A stretch of 64,000 nucleotides of DNA from HGM04593 sp045533955 (lineage in GTDB: Bacteria; Bacteroidota; Bacteroidia; Bacteroidales; Bacteroidaceae). The DNA is taken from the NCBI GenBank assembly GCA_045533955.1, contig JAZSIU010000047.1:1-64000 (forward strand), given 5' to 3'. Below, in pieces: positions 1 to 11,000 of this stretch; the first letter of the stretch is position 1; each line of letters opens with the position of its first letter. Position numbers and translations under genes: made by a program. The notes under the pieces are model-generated. The model searched no databases. It had not been told where the DNA came from and saw only the letters and a list, made by a program, of their open reading frames with translations.

Positions 1-99
1 CGTGGCAAGGTAGGTTATTCCGAAACCTCCCTGTCCCAGCACTTTCTCTATCTTATATTTTCCACCCTGAAGAAGCGTCCCTTCTGACAAATGTTGCAT
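1..99 (-). CDS. Ser/Thr protein kinase paralogue, N-terminal 33 codons only (cut by window edge)
   Basis: Reading leftward from an ATG at 99-97, this open frame encodes the same first 33 residues as the complete kinase that starts at 2627, including the glycine-rich loop GQGGFG. The two DNA segments (1-99 and 2529-2627) differ at only three positions, all silent, and about 12 bases upstream of the ATG also match. This is therefore the start of a second, recently duplicated or gene-converted kinase lying downstream of the first in the same orientation. Everything beyond the glycine loop lies outside the window, so its C-terminal domain is unknown. The frame stays open to base 1. Confidence 0.85.
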   Translation of the reverse strand, partial: MQHLSEGTLLQGGKYKIEKVLGQGGFGITYLAT

Positions 100-281
100 A
101 GTCCTTTTTGTATTTTGTTTTTCTATAATATTACTTTTTTATTTTTAGCCCTCACTTTTTTCTTTTTGTAAGGACGGTTTTTTTTGTCTTTTCAAAGGAG
201 CGGAAGCAACCGAGGAATCTCACCCCCCCCACCCGCAAGAGGCTGTTTTAATGGAAAAGCCGACGGGCCGCAGCACTTTTG

Positions 282-2627
282 TTAATCTATTCTATTACCT
301 TTTTTGTCGATATTAAACAACTCGCCGTTTAATTTAACAGTGACACTGCCCTCGAAGAAAGAATTAGCATAATCATACTTTAATGGAATAACAAAATTAC
401 CACTTTTGTCAATAAAGCCCCATTTACCGTTTAATTTAACCGCGGCAAGCCCCTCTTTGAAACTACTAGCATCATCGTACTTAAACGGAATAACCTCGTT
501 ACCACTCTTGCCAATAAAGCCCCATTTACCATTTTGCTTAACAGGAGCAAGGCCCTTATTAAAATCACCAGCACCAATATACTTTAATGGAATAACCACA
601 TTGCCACTCTTGTCAATAAAACCGCATTTACCGTTTAATTCAACACTGGCAAGGCCCTCGGAGAAAGGGTGCGCATCATCATACTTAAATGGAATAACCA
701 CATTGCCACTCTTGTCAATAAAGCCCCATTTGCCGTTTAATTTAACACAGGCAAGGCCCTCGCGGAAATCGTAGGTGTTGTCGTGCTTGGGCGGAACAAC
801 CTCGTTGCCGTTCTTGTCAATAAAGCCCCATTTTCCGTTTAATTTAACCGCGGCAAGGCCCTCGGAGAGCTCCGAAGCATAATCATACTTTAATGGAGTA
901 ATCTCCTTGCCACTCTTGTCGATAAAGCCCCATTTGTCATTTAAATTAACACGGGCAAGCCCCTCGGAGAAACCATCGACATAATCATACTTTATTGGAA
1001 TAACCTCGTTGCCACTCTTGTCAATGTAGCCCCATTTATCGTTTAATTTAACTAAGGCAAGGCCTTCATAGTAGTTACCCTTATAATCATATTTCTTTCG
1101 CTTCTTTGCTGCCTCTTTTTCGGCGGCACGCACTTTTGCTATTGAATCTTTGCGCGCCCGCTCTATTGCTGCCAAGCGCTGCCGCTCGGTTTTTTCGGCG
1201 GCACGCACTTTTGCTATTGAATCTTGGCGTGCCTGCTCTATTGCTGCCAAGCGCTGCTGCTCGGCTTCTGCAACGGCACGGGCTTTTGCAATTGAATCTT
1301 GGCGGGCCTGCTCTATTGCAGCCAAACGCTGCTGCTCGGCCTGCTCGGCACTCACCTTTGCTATTGAATCTTGGCGGGCCTGCTCTATTGCTGCCAAACG
1401 CTGTTGCTCGGCTTTATAATCGCCCCACCAATTTATGCCACCTACTGCCAACAGCAGAAGAACCACTGCGGCTGCAACCCACTTCCACGGGTTACTCTTT
1501 TGTGGTTCGGGCGCTGCGGGATTTTCTTTCGGCTTTTCGGGCTTTTCGGCGGGCGCTGCGGGATTTTCTTTCGGCTTTTCGGCGGGCGCTGCGGGAGTTT
1601 CTTTCGGTTTCTCTGCCTTTTTAGGCTCGGCAGACTGCTCGGCAGGCTGCTCGGGAGTTTTTTTCACGGGCTCGGATACAACCGTTACCTTGGGCTGTAC
1701 GTCTATAAACGTCTCCTCGTGCAACGCATTAACCATCGTCTCCTCACTATCGTCGTCGGCCTCGCCCGAGGCGCCGAGCAGCGCAATAAACTCCTCGGCC
1801 GTGGCGGGGCGGTCTATTTTGCGCGGTTGCATAGCCTGCACAATAGCCTTGCGCACACCCACCGACAGGCTCTGAGGCAGCGCGGGCAGCCCTTCATCCA
1901 AAATATCCATTGCCTGCGGGGGCGTCGCACCCGTTACCAGCTTGTAGAGCGTAGCACCAAGAGCGTAAATATCGCTCTGCGGCGAAAAGACGCTCACACC
2001 CTTCTGTTTATACTGCTCCATAGGCGCGTAGCCGTGGCTGATGCCAACGGGAGTGCTGCTCGTCTGGTCGCCGTGCTCGTCGTACTGCTTCGATAATCCA
2101 AAGTCAATGAGCACGCCCGCGCCCCCGTCGTCAAGCAAAATATTCCCCGGCTTAATGTCAAGATGGTTGATTTTTCTTTTGTGAATATACCCCACCGCAT
2201 CGGCTATTTGTGTGATATATCTTACCGCGTCGGCCTCGGGGAGGGGTTTTTCGCCACGCACAAGGTCGGCCAAAGAGCCGCCGCTGTGATACTCCATCAC
2301 ATAGTAGGCCGTGCTATTCTCGTTGAAAATATCGTGTATTCTAATGATATTATTATGGTTAAGCTGCGAGATTGTGCGCGCCTCTTTAAGGAATTTTTCC
2401 ATAAATCTATCGACAATCTCGCGGTTGCTCTTTGTGCACAGCGTTACGTGGCTGGTGGCCTCGTCGCGCTCGCAAAATTGCTTGAAGAAAAACTCCTTAA
2501 CGCACACTTTTCGCCCCAAGAGCACCTGCGTGGCAAGGTAGGTTATTCCGAATCCTCCCTGTCCCAGCACTTTCTCTATCTTATATTTCCCGCCCTGAAG
2601 AAGCGTCCCTTCTGACAAATGTTGCAT
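282..2627 (-). CDS. Membrane-anchored Ser/Thr protein kinase with WG repeats
   Basis: A 781-residue eukaryotic-like (Hanks-type) protein kinase. The kinase domain covers about residues 15-285, with glycine loop GQGGFG (22-27), ATP lysine in VCVKEF (K44), catalytic loop HLDIKPGN (D157) and metal-binding DFG (D175-G177). A Pro/Lys/Glu-rich linker follows (about 320-380), then one membrane segment (about 383-398). Next comes a charged helical stretch with about four copies of AAIEQARQDSIAK (405-510), then eight WG repeats of about 34 residues (KLNxKWGFIDKSGN type) to the end. By topology the kinase is cytoplasmic, and the helix plus WG repeats lie outside the inner membrane, presumably as a sensor. 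WG repeats are common in Bacteroidetes but their ligand is unknown. A paralogue starts 182 bases downstream. The substrate cannot be inferred. Confidence 0.92.
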   Translation of the reverse strand: MQHLSEGTLLQGGKYKIEKVLGQGGFGITYLATQVLLGRKVCVKEFFFKQFCERDEATSHVTLCTKSNREIVDRFMEKFLKEARTISQLNHNNIIRIHDIFNENSTAYYVMEYHSGGSLADLVRGEKPLPEADAVRYITQIADAVGYIHKRKINHLDIKPGNILLDDGGAGVLIDFGLSKQYDEHGDQTSSTPVGISHGYAPMEQYKQKGVSVFSPQSDIYALGATLYKLVTGATPPQAMDILDEGLPALPQSLSVGVRKAIVQAMQPRKIDRPATAEEFIALLGASGEADDDSEETMVNALHEETFIDVQPKVTVVSEPVKKTPEQPAEQSAEPKKAEKPKETPAAPAEKPKENPAAPAEKPEKPKENPAAPEPQKSNPWKWVAAAVVLLLLAVGGINWWGDYKAEQQRLAAIEQARQDSIAKVSAEQAEQQRLAAIEQARQDSIAKARAVAEAEQQRLAAIEQARQDSIAKVRAAEKTERQRLAAIERARKDSIAKVRAAEKEAAKKRKKYDYKGNYYEGLALVKLNDKWGYIDKSGNEVIPIKYDYVDGFSEGLARVNLNDKWGFIDKSGKEITPLKYDYASELSEGLAAVKLNGKWGFIDKNGNEVVPPKHDNTYDFREGLACVKLNGKWGFIDKSGNVVIPFKYDDAHPFSEGLASVELNGKCGFIDKSGNVVIPLKYIGAGDFNKGLAPVKQNGKWGFIGKSGNEVIPFKYDDASSFKEGLAAVKLNGKWGFIDKSGNFVIPLKYDYANSFFEGSVTVKLNGELFNIDKKGNRID

Positions 2628-2760
2628 AGTCCTTTTTGTTTATTTATTCTCCTTTAACAGCGAAAGCACACTGCATCCGCTTTGAATTGCGTACAAATTA
2701 AACAAAAAAACGGCAGAAAGTCAAACAGTTAATAACAAAAATAGTGGTTAGCGAGTAAAG

Positions 2761-2807
2761 TATTATCCCCGCCACTGATGCATTCGGCTCAAATGGCGGG
2801 GATAATA
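2761..2807. terminator. 14-bp hairpin downstream of fhs
   Basis: Bases 2761-2774 (TATTATCCCCGCCA) are the exact inverse complement of 2794-2807, with a 19-base loop. It lies between the 3' end of the minus-strand ligase gene (2910) and the kinase start (2627). It could end the fhs transcript, although neither side has a strong T-run. A regulatory or processing hairpin is the alternative. Confidence 0.45.
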
Positions 2808-2909
2808 ATCAATTTTCGGCTATTATACGAGGCTCGCACAAAAAATCACTGAGAAAAAAAGTTCTGCCAACTTACATATATTAGCAACGAGGCGTGTGAG
2901 TTTAAATTA

Positions 2910-4574
2910 TCAGCTGAGGCCCACAATCTCGCCGTTAATGTAGTCGATGCGGTTGGCCTGCGGGTCTTTTGGCAGTCCCGGCATACGCATAATATTGCCT
3001 GCTATGGCCACAATCATCTCGGAGCCGGCGTTCAGCACAACGTCGCGGATGTTAAGGTCGAATCCGCTGACAGCGCCATACTGTTTCTCGTCGCCCGAGA
3101 ACGAAAATTGCGTCTTTGCGATGCAGACGGGAAAGAGCGACATTCCGTGCTTCTCGGCCAGCTTTATGCGGTCGAGGGCAGCCTTGGCAAATGATACCGT
3201 GGCGGCGCCGTAGATGTTTTTTGCCACTTTTTCTATCTTTGTGCGTATGCTGTCGGTGTCGTCGTATGTGAATCGGAGAGGCTTTTGCGATGGATTCTTC
3301 TCAATGGTCTCTACTACGATATTTGCCATTTCGACAGCACCCTCGCCACCCTCGGCAAAGGCATTGTTTATGACAAACGGCAGGCCGAGTGTCTGCTCAC
3401 AATGCTCGCGCAGCAGCGCCATCTCCTCGTCGGTATCTGTTGCGAAGCGGTTGAACACCACAATCACCGACTGCCCGAACGAGCGCAGGTTAGATACGTG
3501 TCGGTCGAGGTTGGCAAGACCGTTGCGCAGTCCCTGCATATCGGGCTCCTTAATTTTGTCGAGCGCAACGCCACCGTGCATTTTCAGGCCCTGAGCCGTG
3601 GCCACAATCACCGTGGCATCGGGCTGAAGACCGCTCTTGCGACACAGAATATTGTAGAATTTCTCGGCTCCGAGGTCGGCACCGAATCCCGCCTCGGTAA
3701 TTGTATATTCGCTGTGCGCAAGAGCCATCTTTGTGGCAAGCTGCGAGTTACATCCGTGGGCAATATTGGCAAAGGGGCCGCCGTGCACAATCGCGGGGGT
3801 ATTTTCAGTTGTCTGCACAAGATTGGGCTGAATGGCATCCTTAAGAAGCACCACGATAGAACCGGCCGCACCAAGTTCCTTTACGGTAAAAGGCTCGCCC
3901 GCATAGGTGTAACCCAGCAGGATATTTTCGATGCGACGGCGCAGGTCGGCCTCATCCGAGGCGAGGCACAGGATGGCCATAAGTTCCGAGGCAGGGGTAA
4001 TATCGAACCCCGCCTGCTGCGTCAGTCCGTTGGTCGAGGGGCCGAGGCCTGTAACAATCGAGCGCAACGAGCGGTCGTTAACGTCAAGCACGCGGCGCCA
4101 CAGAATCTCCTTCAGCCCGAAGCCATCCTTAGCGTGCTGATAAAGATAATTATCGAGCAGCGCCGAAATCATATTATGCGCCGAGGTAATTGCGTGAAAA
4201 TCGCCCGTAAAGTGCAAATTTATCTTCTCCATAGGCAGCACCTGAGCGTATCCGCCACCGGCCGCACCACCCTTCATACCGAAGCAGGGACCCAACGAGG
4301 GCTCGCGCAAAGCAACCACCGCGCGCTTGCCTATTTTATTAAGTCCCAGCGCAAGACCTATGGAGACGGTCGTCTTTCCTATGCCGGCCTTTGTAGCCGT
4401 GATGGCCGTTACAAGAATAAGTTTACCTTTCTGCTCGCCAATGAGGTGCAGAGGCAATTTTGCTATATACTTACCATAATGTTCCAACTCATCGGCAGGA
4501 ATACCAATTTTTGCTGCCACATTCTCAATTCTCTCGAGTTTAGTTTCTTGAGCAATTTCAATATCGGTTTTCAT
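2910..4574 (-). CDS. fhs: Formate--tetrahydrofolate ligase
   Basis: The 554-residue product has the normal length for 10-formyltetrahydrofolate synthetase, which joins formate to tetrahydrofolate using ATP and feeds one-carbon units into purine and amino-acid synthesis in the cytoplasm. Visible hallmarks are the P-loop-like GIGKTTVSIGL (about 64-74), the family block REPSLGPCFGMKGGAAGGG (about 95-113) followed by LHFTGDFHAI, and the later VVFNRFATDT and MRMPGLPK segments. The gene stands alone. A good promoter lies upstream on the minus strand, with -33 TTTG at 4634-4637, a 20-base spacer and -7 TACTTTTG at 4606-4613. A hairpin follows the gene. Confidence 0.96.
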   Translation of the reverse strand: MKTDIEIAQETKLERIENVAAKIGIPADELEHYGKYIAKLPLHLIGEQKGKLILVTAITATKAGIGKTTVSIGLALGLNKIGKRAVVALREPSLGPCFGMKGGAAGGGYAQVLPMEKINLHFTGDFHAITSAHNMISALLDNYLYQHAKDGFGLKEILWRRVLDVNDRSLRSIVTGLGPSTNGLTQQAGFDITPASELMAILCLASDEADLRRRIENILLGYTYAGEPFTVKELGAAGSIVVLLKDAIQPNLVQTTENTPAIVHGGPFANIAHGCNSQLATKMALAHSEYTITEAGFGADLGAEKFYNILCRKSGLQPDATVIVATAQGLKMHGGVALDKIKEPDMQGLRNGLANLDRHVSNLRSFGQSVIVVFNRFATDTDEEMALLREHCEQTLGLPFVINNAFAEGGEGAVEMANIVVETIEKNPSQKPLRFTYDDTDSIRTKIEKVAKNIYGAATVSFAKAALDRIKLAEKHGMSLFPVCIAKTQFSFSGDEKQYGAVSGFDLNIRDVVLNAGSEMIVAIAGNIMRMPGLPKDPQANRIDYINGEIVGLS

Positions 4575-4605
4575 AATAGTTAGAGTTTAATAATTCCACT
4601 AATCC

Positions 4606-4637
4606 CAAAAGTAATAAATATTATACCTACGAGCAAA
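4606..4637 (-). promoter_or_regulatory. Bacteroidetes-type promoter of fhs
   Basis: On the minus strand, TTTG at 4637-4634 is followed after 20 bases by TACTTTTG at 4613-4606, matching the TTTG / TAnnTTTG consensus. The ATG of fhs is at 4574. Confidence 0.65.
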
Positions 4638-4784
4638 ATAAAACCTTCCTTTTTGACAAACTAAAAACATTTTTATGTTTTTTTATAGTATTTTAGAAAT
4701 ATCATCCCGAATATCATTTTTTTTGTCTATAATTGTAGTTTGTAAACTCACACTCAGAAGAAAAAACATAAAAATATAGAATCT

Positions 4785-7700
4785 ATGAAAAAATTATTCC
4801 TCCTTTGCGCAAGCCTTGTTGCAATGACAACAGCCGCACAACAAACGCCACGGTGGTTGCGCAATAGCGCAATCTCGCCCGATGGCACAACAATTGCCTT
4901 CACCTATATGGGCGATATTTTCACAGTGGATGCCGCCGGAGGCAACGCCCGTCAGATTACAACAAACGCCGGCTACGACACACAGCCAGTGTGGTCGCCC
5001 GATGGCAAGCAGATAGCCTTTGCATCGACACGCGAGGGCAGTATGGACATTTATGTAGTACAAAAAGAGGGCGGCACCCCCCGACGCCTCACCACACACT
5101 CGACAAGCGAAAAACCCGTGGCTTTTTTGGATAAAAACACCGTGCTTTACGCCGCCGCAATGATGCCCGACAATCAATATGGCGAGTTTCCCAACACCTC
5201 GCAGATATATAAAGTGAGCACCGAGGGCGGACGCCCCGAGCTCTTCTCGTCGGAGTATATGGAACAGATGAACATCGACCCTAAAGGGCGCATCCTGTAC
5301 CACGACAAAAAAGGTTACGAGGACCAATGGCGCAAGCACCACCGCTCGTCAATCACCCGCGATATATGGACAACCACCGTCGAAGGGCCCCGCAAATACA
5401 AAAAACTGAGCACATTCGACGGCGAGGACAGAAACCCCGTGTGGGCCCCCGACGGCAACAGCTACTACTATCTGAGCGAAGAGAGCGGCTCGTTCAACAT
5501 ACACCACGCCTTGTTGGACGGCAGCAAAAAAGAGCAGATAACAAAGCACAGCAAGCACCCCGTGCGCTTCCTCACAACAAGCAATAGCGGCACACTGTGC
5601 TACACATTCGACGGCGACATTTACACGCTGCAACCCGGAAAAAGCGCAAAAAAGGTGAGCATCAGCCTCACGGCCGACATATTCCCCGCCCATCGTCGCA
5701 CAATGAATCTCACAAGCGGCGCGCGCGCCATTGCTGTATCGAAGAGCGGTAAAGAGATTGCCTTCGTTGCCCGCGGCGACATATTCGTAACAATGGTCGA
5801 GCACAACACCACACGCCGCATCACCGACACCCCCGAGCAGGAGCGCAACGTCGATATCAGCCCCGACGGGCGCACCATCATCTACTCGTCCGAGCGTGGC
5901 GGCGTATGGGGAATATACCGGACAACCATCGTGCGCGAGGAGGATAAATATTTCACCCACGCAGCCGAGCTTAAAGAGGAACCGCTCATCGTGAGCAAGA
6001 ACGCCTCGTTCCAGCCGCAATTCTCGCCCGACGGCAAAGAGGTAGCCTTCCTTGAGAATCGCACCACCCTGCGCGTAATGAACCTCAAGAGCAAGAACAT
6101 ACGCACCGTGCTCGACGGCCGCTTCAACTACTCGTACACCGATGGCGATATAAGCTACTGTTGGTCGCCCGACAGCAAATGGTTCCTCACCGACTACATT
6201 GGCATAGGCGGATGGAACAACATCGACATTGCCCTTGTAAAAGCCGACGGCAAGGGCGAGGTTCACAATCTCACCGAGAGCGGATACAGCGACAGCAACG
6301 CCCGCTGGGCGCTGGGCGGCAAAGCCGTAATATGGAGCTCCGACCGCGCAGGCTACCGCAGCCACGGCAGCTGGGGCGCACACAGCGACGAGTATATAAT
6401 GTTCCTCGACGCCGAGGCCTACGACAAATTCCGTATGAACAAAGAGGAGCTCGAGCTCTACGAAGAGGCCGAGAAGGCACTAAAAGAGAAAGAAGAAAAA
6501 GCCAAGAAAGAGACCGAAGAGAAAAACAAAAAGAAAAAGAAAGAAGATAAGAAAGAGGATAAAGACGATAAAAAAGCCGAAGAGGCAGAGCCCCTGAAAT
6601 TCGACCTTGAGAATCGCCACGACCGCATCGTGCGCCTCACCACACACTCCTCGTCGCTGGGCGACGCAGTCCTTAGCAAGAGCGGCGACAAACTCTACTA
6701 TCAAACGAGTTTCGAGGGCGGCGGCGACCTTTGGGAACGCAATTTCCGCGAAGGCAGCGACAAGATTGTAGCCAAAGGATTCGGCTACGGACGCCTCATC
6801 CTCGACGCCGAGGGCAACAACATCTACTCGGCAGCCGGCGGCATAAAAAAATTCGACACAAAAAGCAATCAGACAAAAAGCATCACATTCAACGCCGAAT
6901 TCATCCACAAGCCCCTTGCCGAGCGCGAATATATCTTCGACCACGTATGGCGACAGGTAAAAGACAAATTCTACGACGTTAATCTGCACGGCATCGATTG
7001 GGAGTATTACGGCAGGGAGTATCGCAAATTCCTGCCACACATAAGCACAAACGCCGACTTTGCCGAAATGCTGAGCGAGCTTTTGGGCGAGCTTAACGCC
7101 TCGCACACAGGCGCACGCAGCGGCATCGGCAGCAGCTATCAGACAGCCGAGCTCGGTGTCTTTTTCGACCACAGCCACAAAGGCGACGGCCTGAAAATAA
7201 AAGAGATAATAAAGAAAAGTCCCATTGCCACAGCAAAGTCAAAAATAACAAACGGTTGCATAATAGAGAAAATAAACGGAACAACCATAGAAGAGGGCAA
7301 GGACTACTATCCCCTGCTCGAGAACAAAGCAGGCAAAAAGATACTGCTCACCGTCTATAATCCGCAGAGCAAGGAGCGCTTCGAAGAGTGGATTAAGCCC
7401 ATCACAGCAGGAGAGCAGAATGAACTTCTGTACAAGCGCTGGGTCGAGCGCAAGCGCGCCCTTGTCGATTCTCTCTCGGGTGGGCGCATAGGATACATTC
7501 ACATAAAAGGAATGAACAGCGAGAGCTTCCGCAACACCTACTCCGAGCTTTTGGGACGCTACCGCAACCACGATGCAGTGCTCATCGACACACGCCACAA
7601 TGGTGGCGGTTGGTTGCACGAAGACCTTGCCATACTACTCTCGGGCAAGGAGTATCAGCGCTTCACCCCACGCGGACAATACATAGGCAGCGACCCCTTT

Positions 7701-8048
7701 GCACAGTGGTTCAAGCCCTCGGCCGTGCTTGTATGCGAGGACAACTACTCGAACGCACACGGATTCCCCAACGTATATAAGACACTGCAAATAGGCAAGC
7801 TCATCGGCGCCCCCGTCCCCGGCACAATGACAGCCGTGTGGTGGGAGACACAGATTGACCCCTCAATTGTATTCGGTGTACCGCAGACAACCGTAACCGA
7901 CCTTGGCGGAAAGCCCCTCGAAAATCAACAGTTGATGCCCGACATTGAGGTATATAACAGCCCCGAGGAGCGTCTCGCAGGCAAGGACGCACAAATTGAA
8001 GCCGGCGTCAAGCATCTGCTGCAAGAGGTTGCAAAGAACAAAAAATAA
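4785..8048 (+). CDS. Tricorn-like S41 family protease with beta-propeller repeats
   Basis: A 1087-residue secreted peptidase of the tricorn/S41 group. Residues 1-19 are a signal peptide. Two sets of WD40-like PD40 strands (SPDGT, WSPDGKQIAF and similar) fill about 20-555. A very Lys/Glu-rich segment interrupts at about 560-605, followed by further propeller-like strands. A PDZ-like segment (KINGTTIEEG) lies near 825 and the S41 catalytic domain covers about 880-1060. The probable nucleophile is Ser989 in NYSNAHGF. Archaeal tricorn degrades oligopeptides from the proteasome; the signal peptide here points to the periplasm or surface instead. The hexosaminidase gene begins 37 bases downstream, so the two may be cotranscribed. 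The charged insert is in frame and not a sequencing break. Confidence 0.9.
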   Translation: MKKLFLLCASLVAMTTAAQQTPRWLRNSAISPDGTTIAFTYMGDIFTVDAAGGNARQITTNAGYDTQPVWSPDGKQIAFASTREGSMDIYVVQKEGGTPRRLTTHSTSEKPVAFLDKNTVLYAAAMMPDNQYGEFPNTSQIYKVSTEGGRPELFSSEYMEQMNIDPKGRILYHDKKGYEDQWRKHHRSSITRDIWTTTVEGPRKYKKLSTFDGEDRNPVWAPDGNSYYYLSEESGSFNIHHALLDGSKKEQITKHSKHPVRFLTTSNSGTLCYTFDGDIYTLQPGKSAKKVSISLTADIFPAHRRTMNLTSGARAIAVSKSGKEIAFVARGDIFVTMVEHNTTRRITDTPEQERNVDISPDGRTIIYSSERGGVWGIYRTTIVREEDKYFTHAAELKEEPLIVSKNASFQPQFSPDGKEVAFLENRTTLRVMNLKSKNIRTVLDGRFNYSYTDGDISYCWSPDSKWFLTDYIGIGGWNNIDIALVKADGKGEVHNLTESGYSDSNARWALGGKAVIWSSDRAGYRSHGSWGAHSDEYIMFLDAEAYDKFRMNKEELELYEEAEKALKEKEEKAKKETEEKNKKKKKEDKKEDKDDKKAEEAEPLKFDLENRHDRIVRLTTHSSSLGDAVLSKSGDKLYYQTSFEGGGDLWERNFREGSDKIVAKGFGYGRLILDAEGNNIYSAAGGIKKFDTKSNQTKSITFNAEFIHKPLAEREYIFDHVWRQVKDKFYDVNLHGIDWEYYGREYRKFLPHISTNADFAEMLSELLGELNASHTGARSGIGSSYQTAELGVFFDHSHKGDGLKIKEIIKKSPIATAKSKITNGCIIEKINGTTIEEGKDYYPLLENKAGKKILLTVYNPQSKERFEEWIKPITAGEQNELLYKRWVERKRALVDSLSGGRIGYIHIKGMNSESFRNTYSELLGRYRNHDAVLIDTRHNGGGWLHEDLAILLSGKEYQRFTPRGQYIGSDPFAQWFKPSAVLVCEDNYSNAHGFPNVYKTLQIGKLIGAPVPGTMTAVWWETQIDPSIVFGVPQTTVTDLGGKPLENQQLMPDIEVYNSPEERLAGKDAQIEAGVKHLLQEVAKNKK

Positions 8049-8085
8049 TCCCCAAGATTTCCGATAGAGTAAAAGAGACTGCATT

Positions 8086-11000
8086 ATGAAAAAGATTTTT
8101 CTGATTTTAGCATCATTCTTGTGCACCGCATCATTATGGGCACAAGAATTTCCGACCATCAGCACCGAGGGTAACGACGTATGGTACCTTATACAGTTTA
8201 TGAACGGCGGCGAGACATTTGCAGCCTCGGCCGACGGTGCACAGATTGCCACAGCCTCGGCCACTGCCGCCGACGAGCAGCAGTGGAAAATAACGGGCAA
8301 CGCCACCGACGGCTACTCGTTCACCAACAAAAAAGGCTACACGCTGTACGTGCCATCGGCCGCAAAAAATCAGATGGTGTCGGCAGCGTCGGCACCCAAA
8401 GGAGTGAGCCGCTTCCATATTAACGCAACCACAAACAGCAGCTACGCGGGTGGATACGAGATACAGCCCGTGGGCAACAACAGCGTCTCGATGAACCTGT
8501 GGGGCGGCCCGGGCTCCAACCGAGGCATCGGCCTTTGGGACAAGAGCGACCCCAACAACCCCGTATCATTCACCTCGGTAAAAGCAGCCCTTCAAGAGGC
8601 CAAAATAAGCATAATCCCCTACCCCAAAGAGCTGACATTTACAAAAGAGGACGAGCGCAAAGCCCTCACGACACTCACAGCCATCATCTGCACGGGTGAG
8701 GCCACACAAAAGATGGCCACAGAATTTGCCACGATGCTGCAAGAAGCCTCGGGCATTACACTGACGGTAAAAACAAGCGGCGACGAGCAGGGCGAGGGCG
8801 ATATTCGCCTCATCACCGACGCAGCGCTTGCCGACGAAGCCTACACACTCGACGTTACCGAAAAAGGCATCGAGATAAAAGCCTCGAGCGACGCAGGATT
8901 CCTCTACGCCTTTCAGACACTGAAGCAACTGCTTCCGCGCAGCCTCTTCGGCCACAAAGAAGAGGCGCCCGAATGGAGCCTCCCCTACCTGAGCATAAAA
9001 GACGAGCCACAGTACGGACACCGCGGCTTTATGATGGACGTTGCCCGCCACTTTTTCGACAAAGACGAGGTAAAGAGAGTGCTCGACATTATGGCACTCT
9101 ACAAGTTGAACCGCCTGCATTGGCATCTGACCGACGACCAAGGCTGGCGCATCGAGATTCCCGAATACCCACTGCTCACCGAGGTTGGTGCAGTGCGCAG
9201 CGGCTCGTTCACAAGCCCCGGCGAGGGCACAAAATTCTTCGACGACACAGAATATGGCCGCGGAATGTGGTTCTCACAGGCCGACCTGCGCGAAATTGTA
9301 GCCTATGCCGCCGAGCGTAACATCGACATTCTGCCCGAGATTGACCTTCCCGGACATATGGTAGCCGCCGTAACCGCCTACCCCGAATTCAGCTGCGACC
9401 CCACAAAGAAATACTCGGTGCGCCTCGACGGCGGAATATCCGAGGATGTATTGAACATAGGCAAGGACGAGGTAATAGACTTTTTAAAATGCGTGCTCGA
9501 CAATGTAGCCACAATCTTCCCCTACCCCTACATTCACATTGGCGGCGACGAGTGTCCCACCAAACAATGGCAGACAAATGAGGATTGCCTGCGCCGTGTG
9601 CGCGAGGAGGGCCTCTCGGGCGTCAACGAGCTGCAATCGTGGCTGGTCGAGGAGCTTGGCACCTATCTCAAGGAGAAACACGGCAAAGATATTGTCGTGT
9701 GGGACGAGCTTCTTGCCCACTGGAGCAGCAGCAACAAGGTTAAGCCCGTCATTATGGCGTGGAACAGCATCGGAAAAAGTGCCGACGCTGCCAACAAAGG
9801 CTTCAAGAGCATCATCACCCCCTACTCGCACGTATATCTCGATTTTATGCAGGTACCCGCCGACCGCACCATCATCGACGAACCCTATTATGGCGGTTGG
9901 GGCGACAGCCACATAAACACCATCGAGGAGGTCTATTCGCTGAATCCCGTATCCTCACTCGGCGGACGCGAAGAGTATTGTATGGGCGTGCAGGGCAATC
10001 TGTGGGCCGAGACGCTGAACGACGCCACCGAGCTCGAGTATCAGCTGCTGCCCCGTATGCTGGCGCTTGCCGAGACAGGCTGGCTTCCCGCAGCAAAAAA
10101 GAGCTGGGGCTCTTTCTACAAGCGTCTGCAAACACACGACGAAATTCTCGACGCATTGGGCTACACATACGCCAAGCACTATATCGAGCAACCCACCCTC
10201 AGCAACGAGGAGCAGACAATGCTCGAAGCCGAGAGCATACTCGGAGCAAGCATAAGAGGAGCGGTAGGCTACCCCTCGGCCCAGCTTCACGACGCTCTTG
10301 CGACAGCCATTGAGAGCGGCGATGCGACAGCCGTTGCAGCCGCCGTCGAGGCCTACAAGAGTGCAGCCATTACACAGCCCGAGATTGGCAAAAGCTATCA
10401 GATTGTATCGGCCTCGACATACTACAAGAAGCAATTTGCCGGCTCGACAATGTATGTCAGCAACAACGGCGTGCGCTTCCACTACACCCCGCAGGTCGAG
10501 CCCGAGGAGCTGTGGCAATTCGAGGCGCAAGAGAATGGCTATACTCTAAGGAACGTGTGCGACGGCCGTCTGCTGAGTATGCCCACATACAACGCAGCCG
10601 TAAAAATGGGCGAGACGGGCACCCCCCTGCGCATCGACAAAGCCACCGTTGCCACACGCGACTATACCTTTATCCCCGGCGTTGTAACAATATCGGCGGT
10701 GGCAGGCTACAAGCCCACGGCAACGGGCAGCGTCAAGCGTCTGCACGCCGAGCTCTCGGGCAACGTAAACGCCTATAATAACCCCGCCCTCTGCTACCCG
10801 GGAACGTGGTACATTGTCGAGGTGAGCGACTTTACCGCACAGCTCCGCGGCCTGTGCAACAAGTGCGAGCGCATAATAGAAAAGGCCGCACCCGGAAGCA
10901 TCGGCGAGCCCACCCTCGAGGCAATAGATTTTTTAAAGAACAGCCTCATCACCCCCGCAAAAGCCCTGTTAGAGAAGGGAGGCGTATCGCAAGAGACCTA

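Noticed and set aside
1106..1624. Plus-strand open frames opposite the kinase repeat region
   Set aside because: They are antisense to the in-frame AAIEQARQDSIAK and Pro/Lys-rich coding repeats and have low-complexity composition without start signals.
6480..6600. Lys/Glu-rich stretch in the tricorn-like gene as a frameshift or assembly error
   Set aside because: The frame continues unbroken with propeller strands on both sides, and charged inserts are common between domains in this family.
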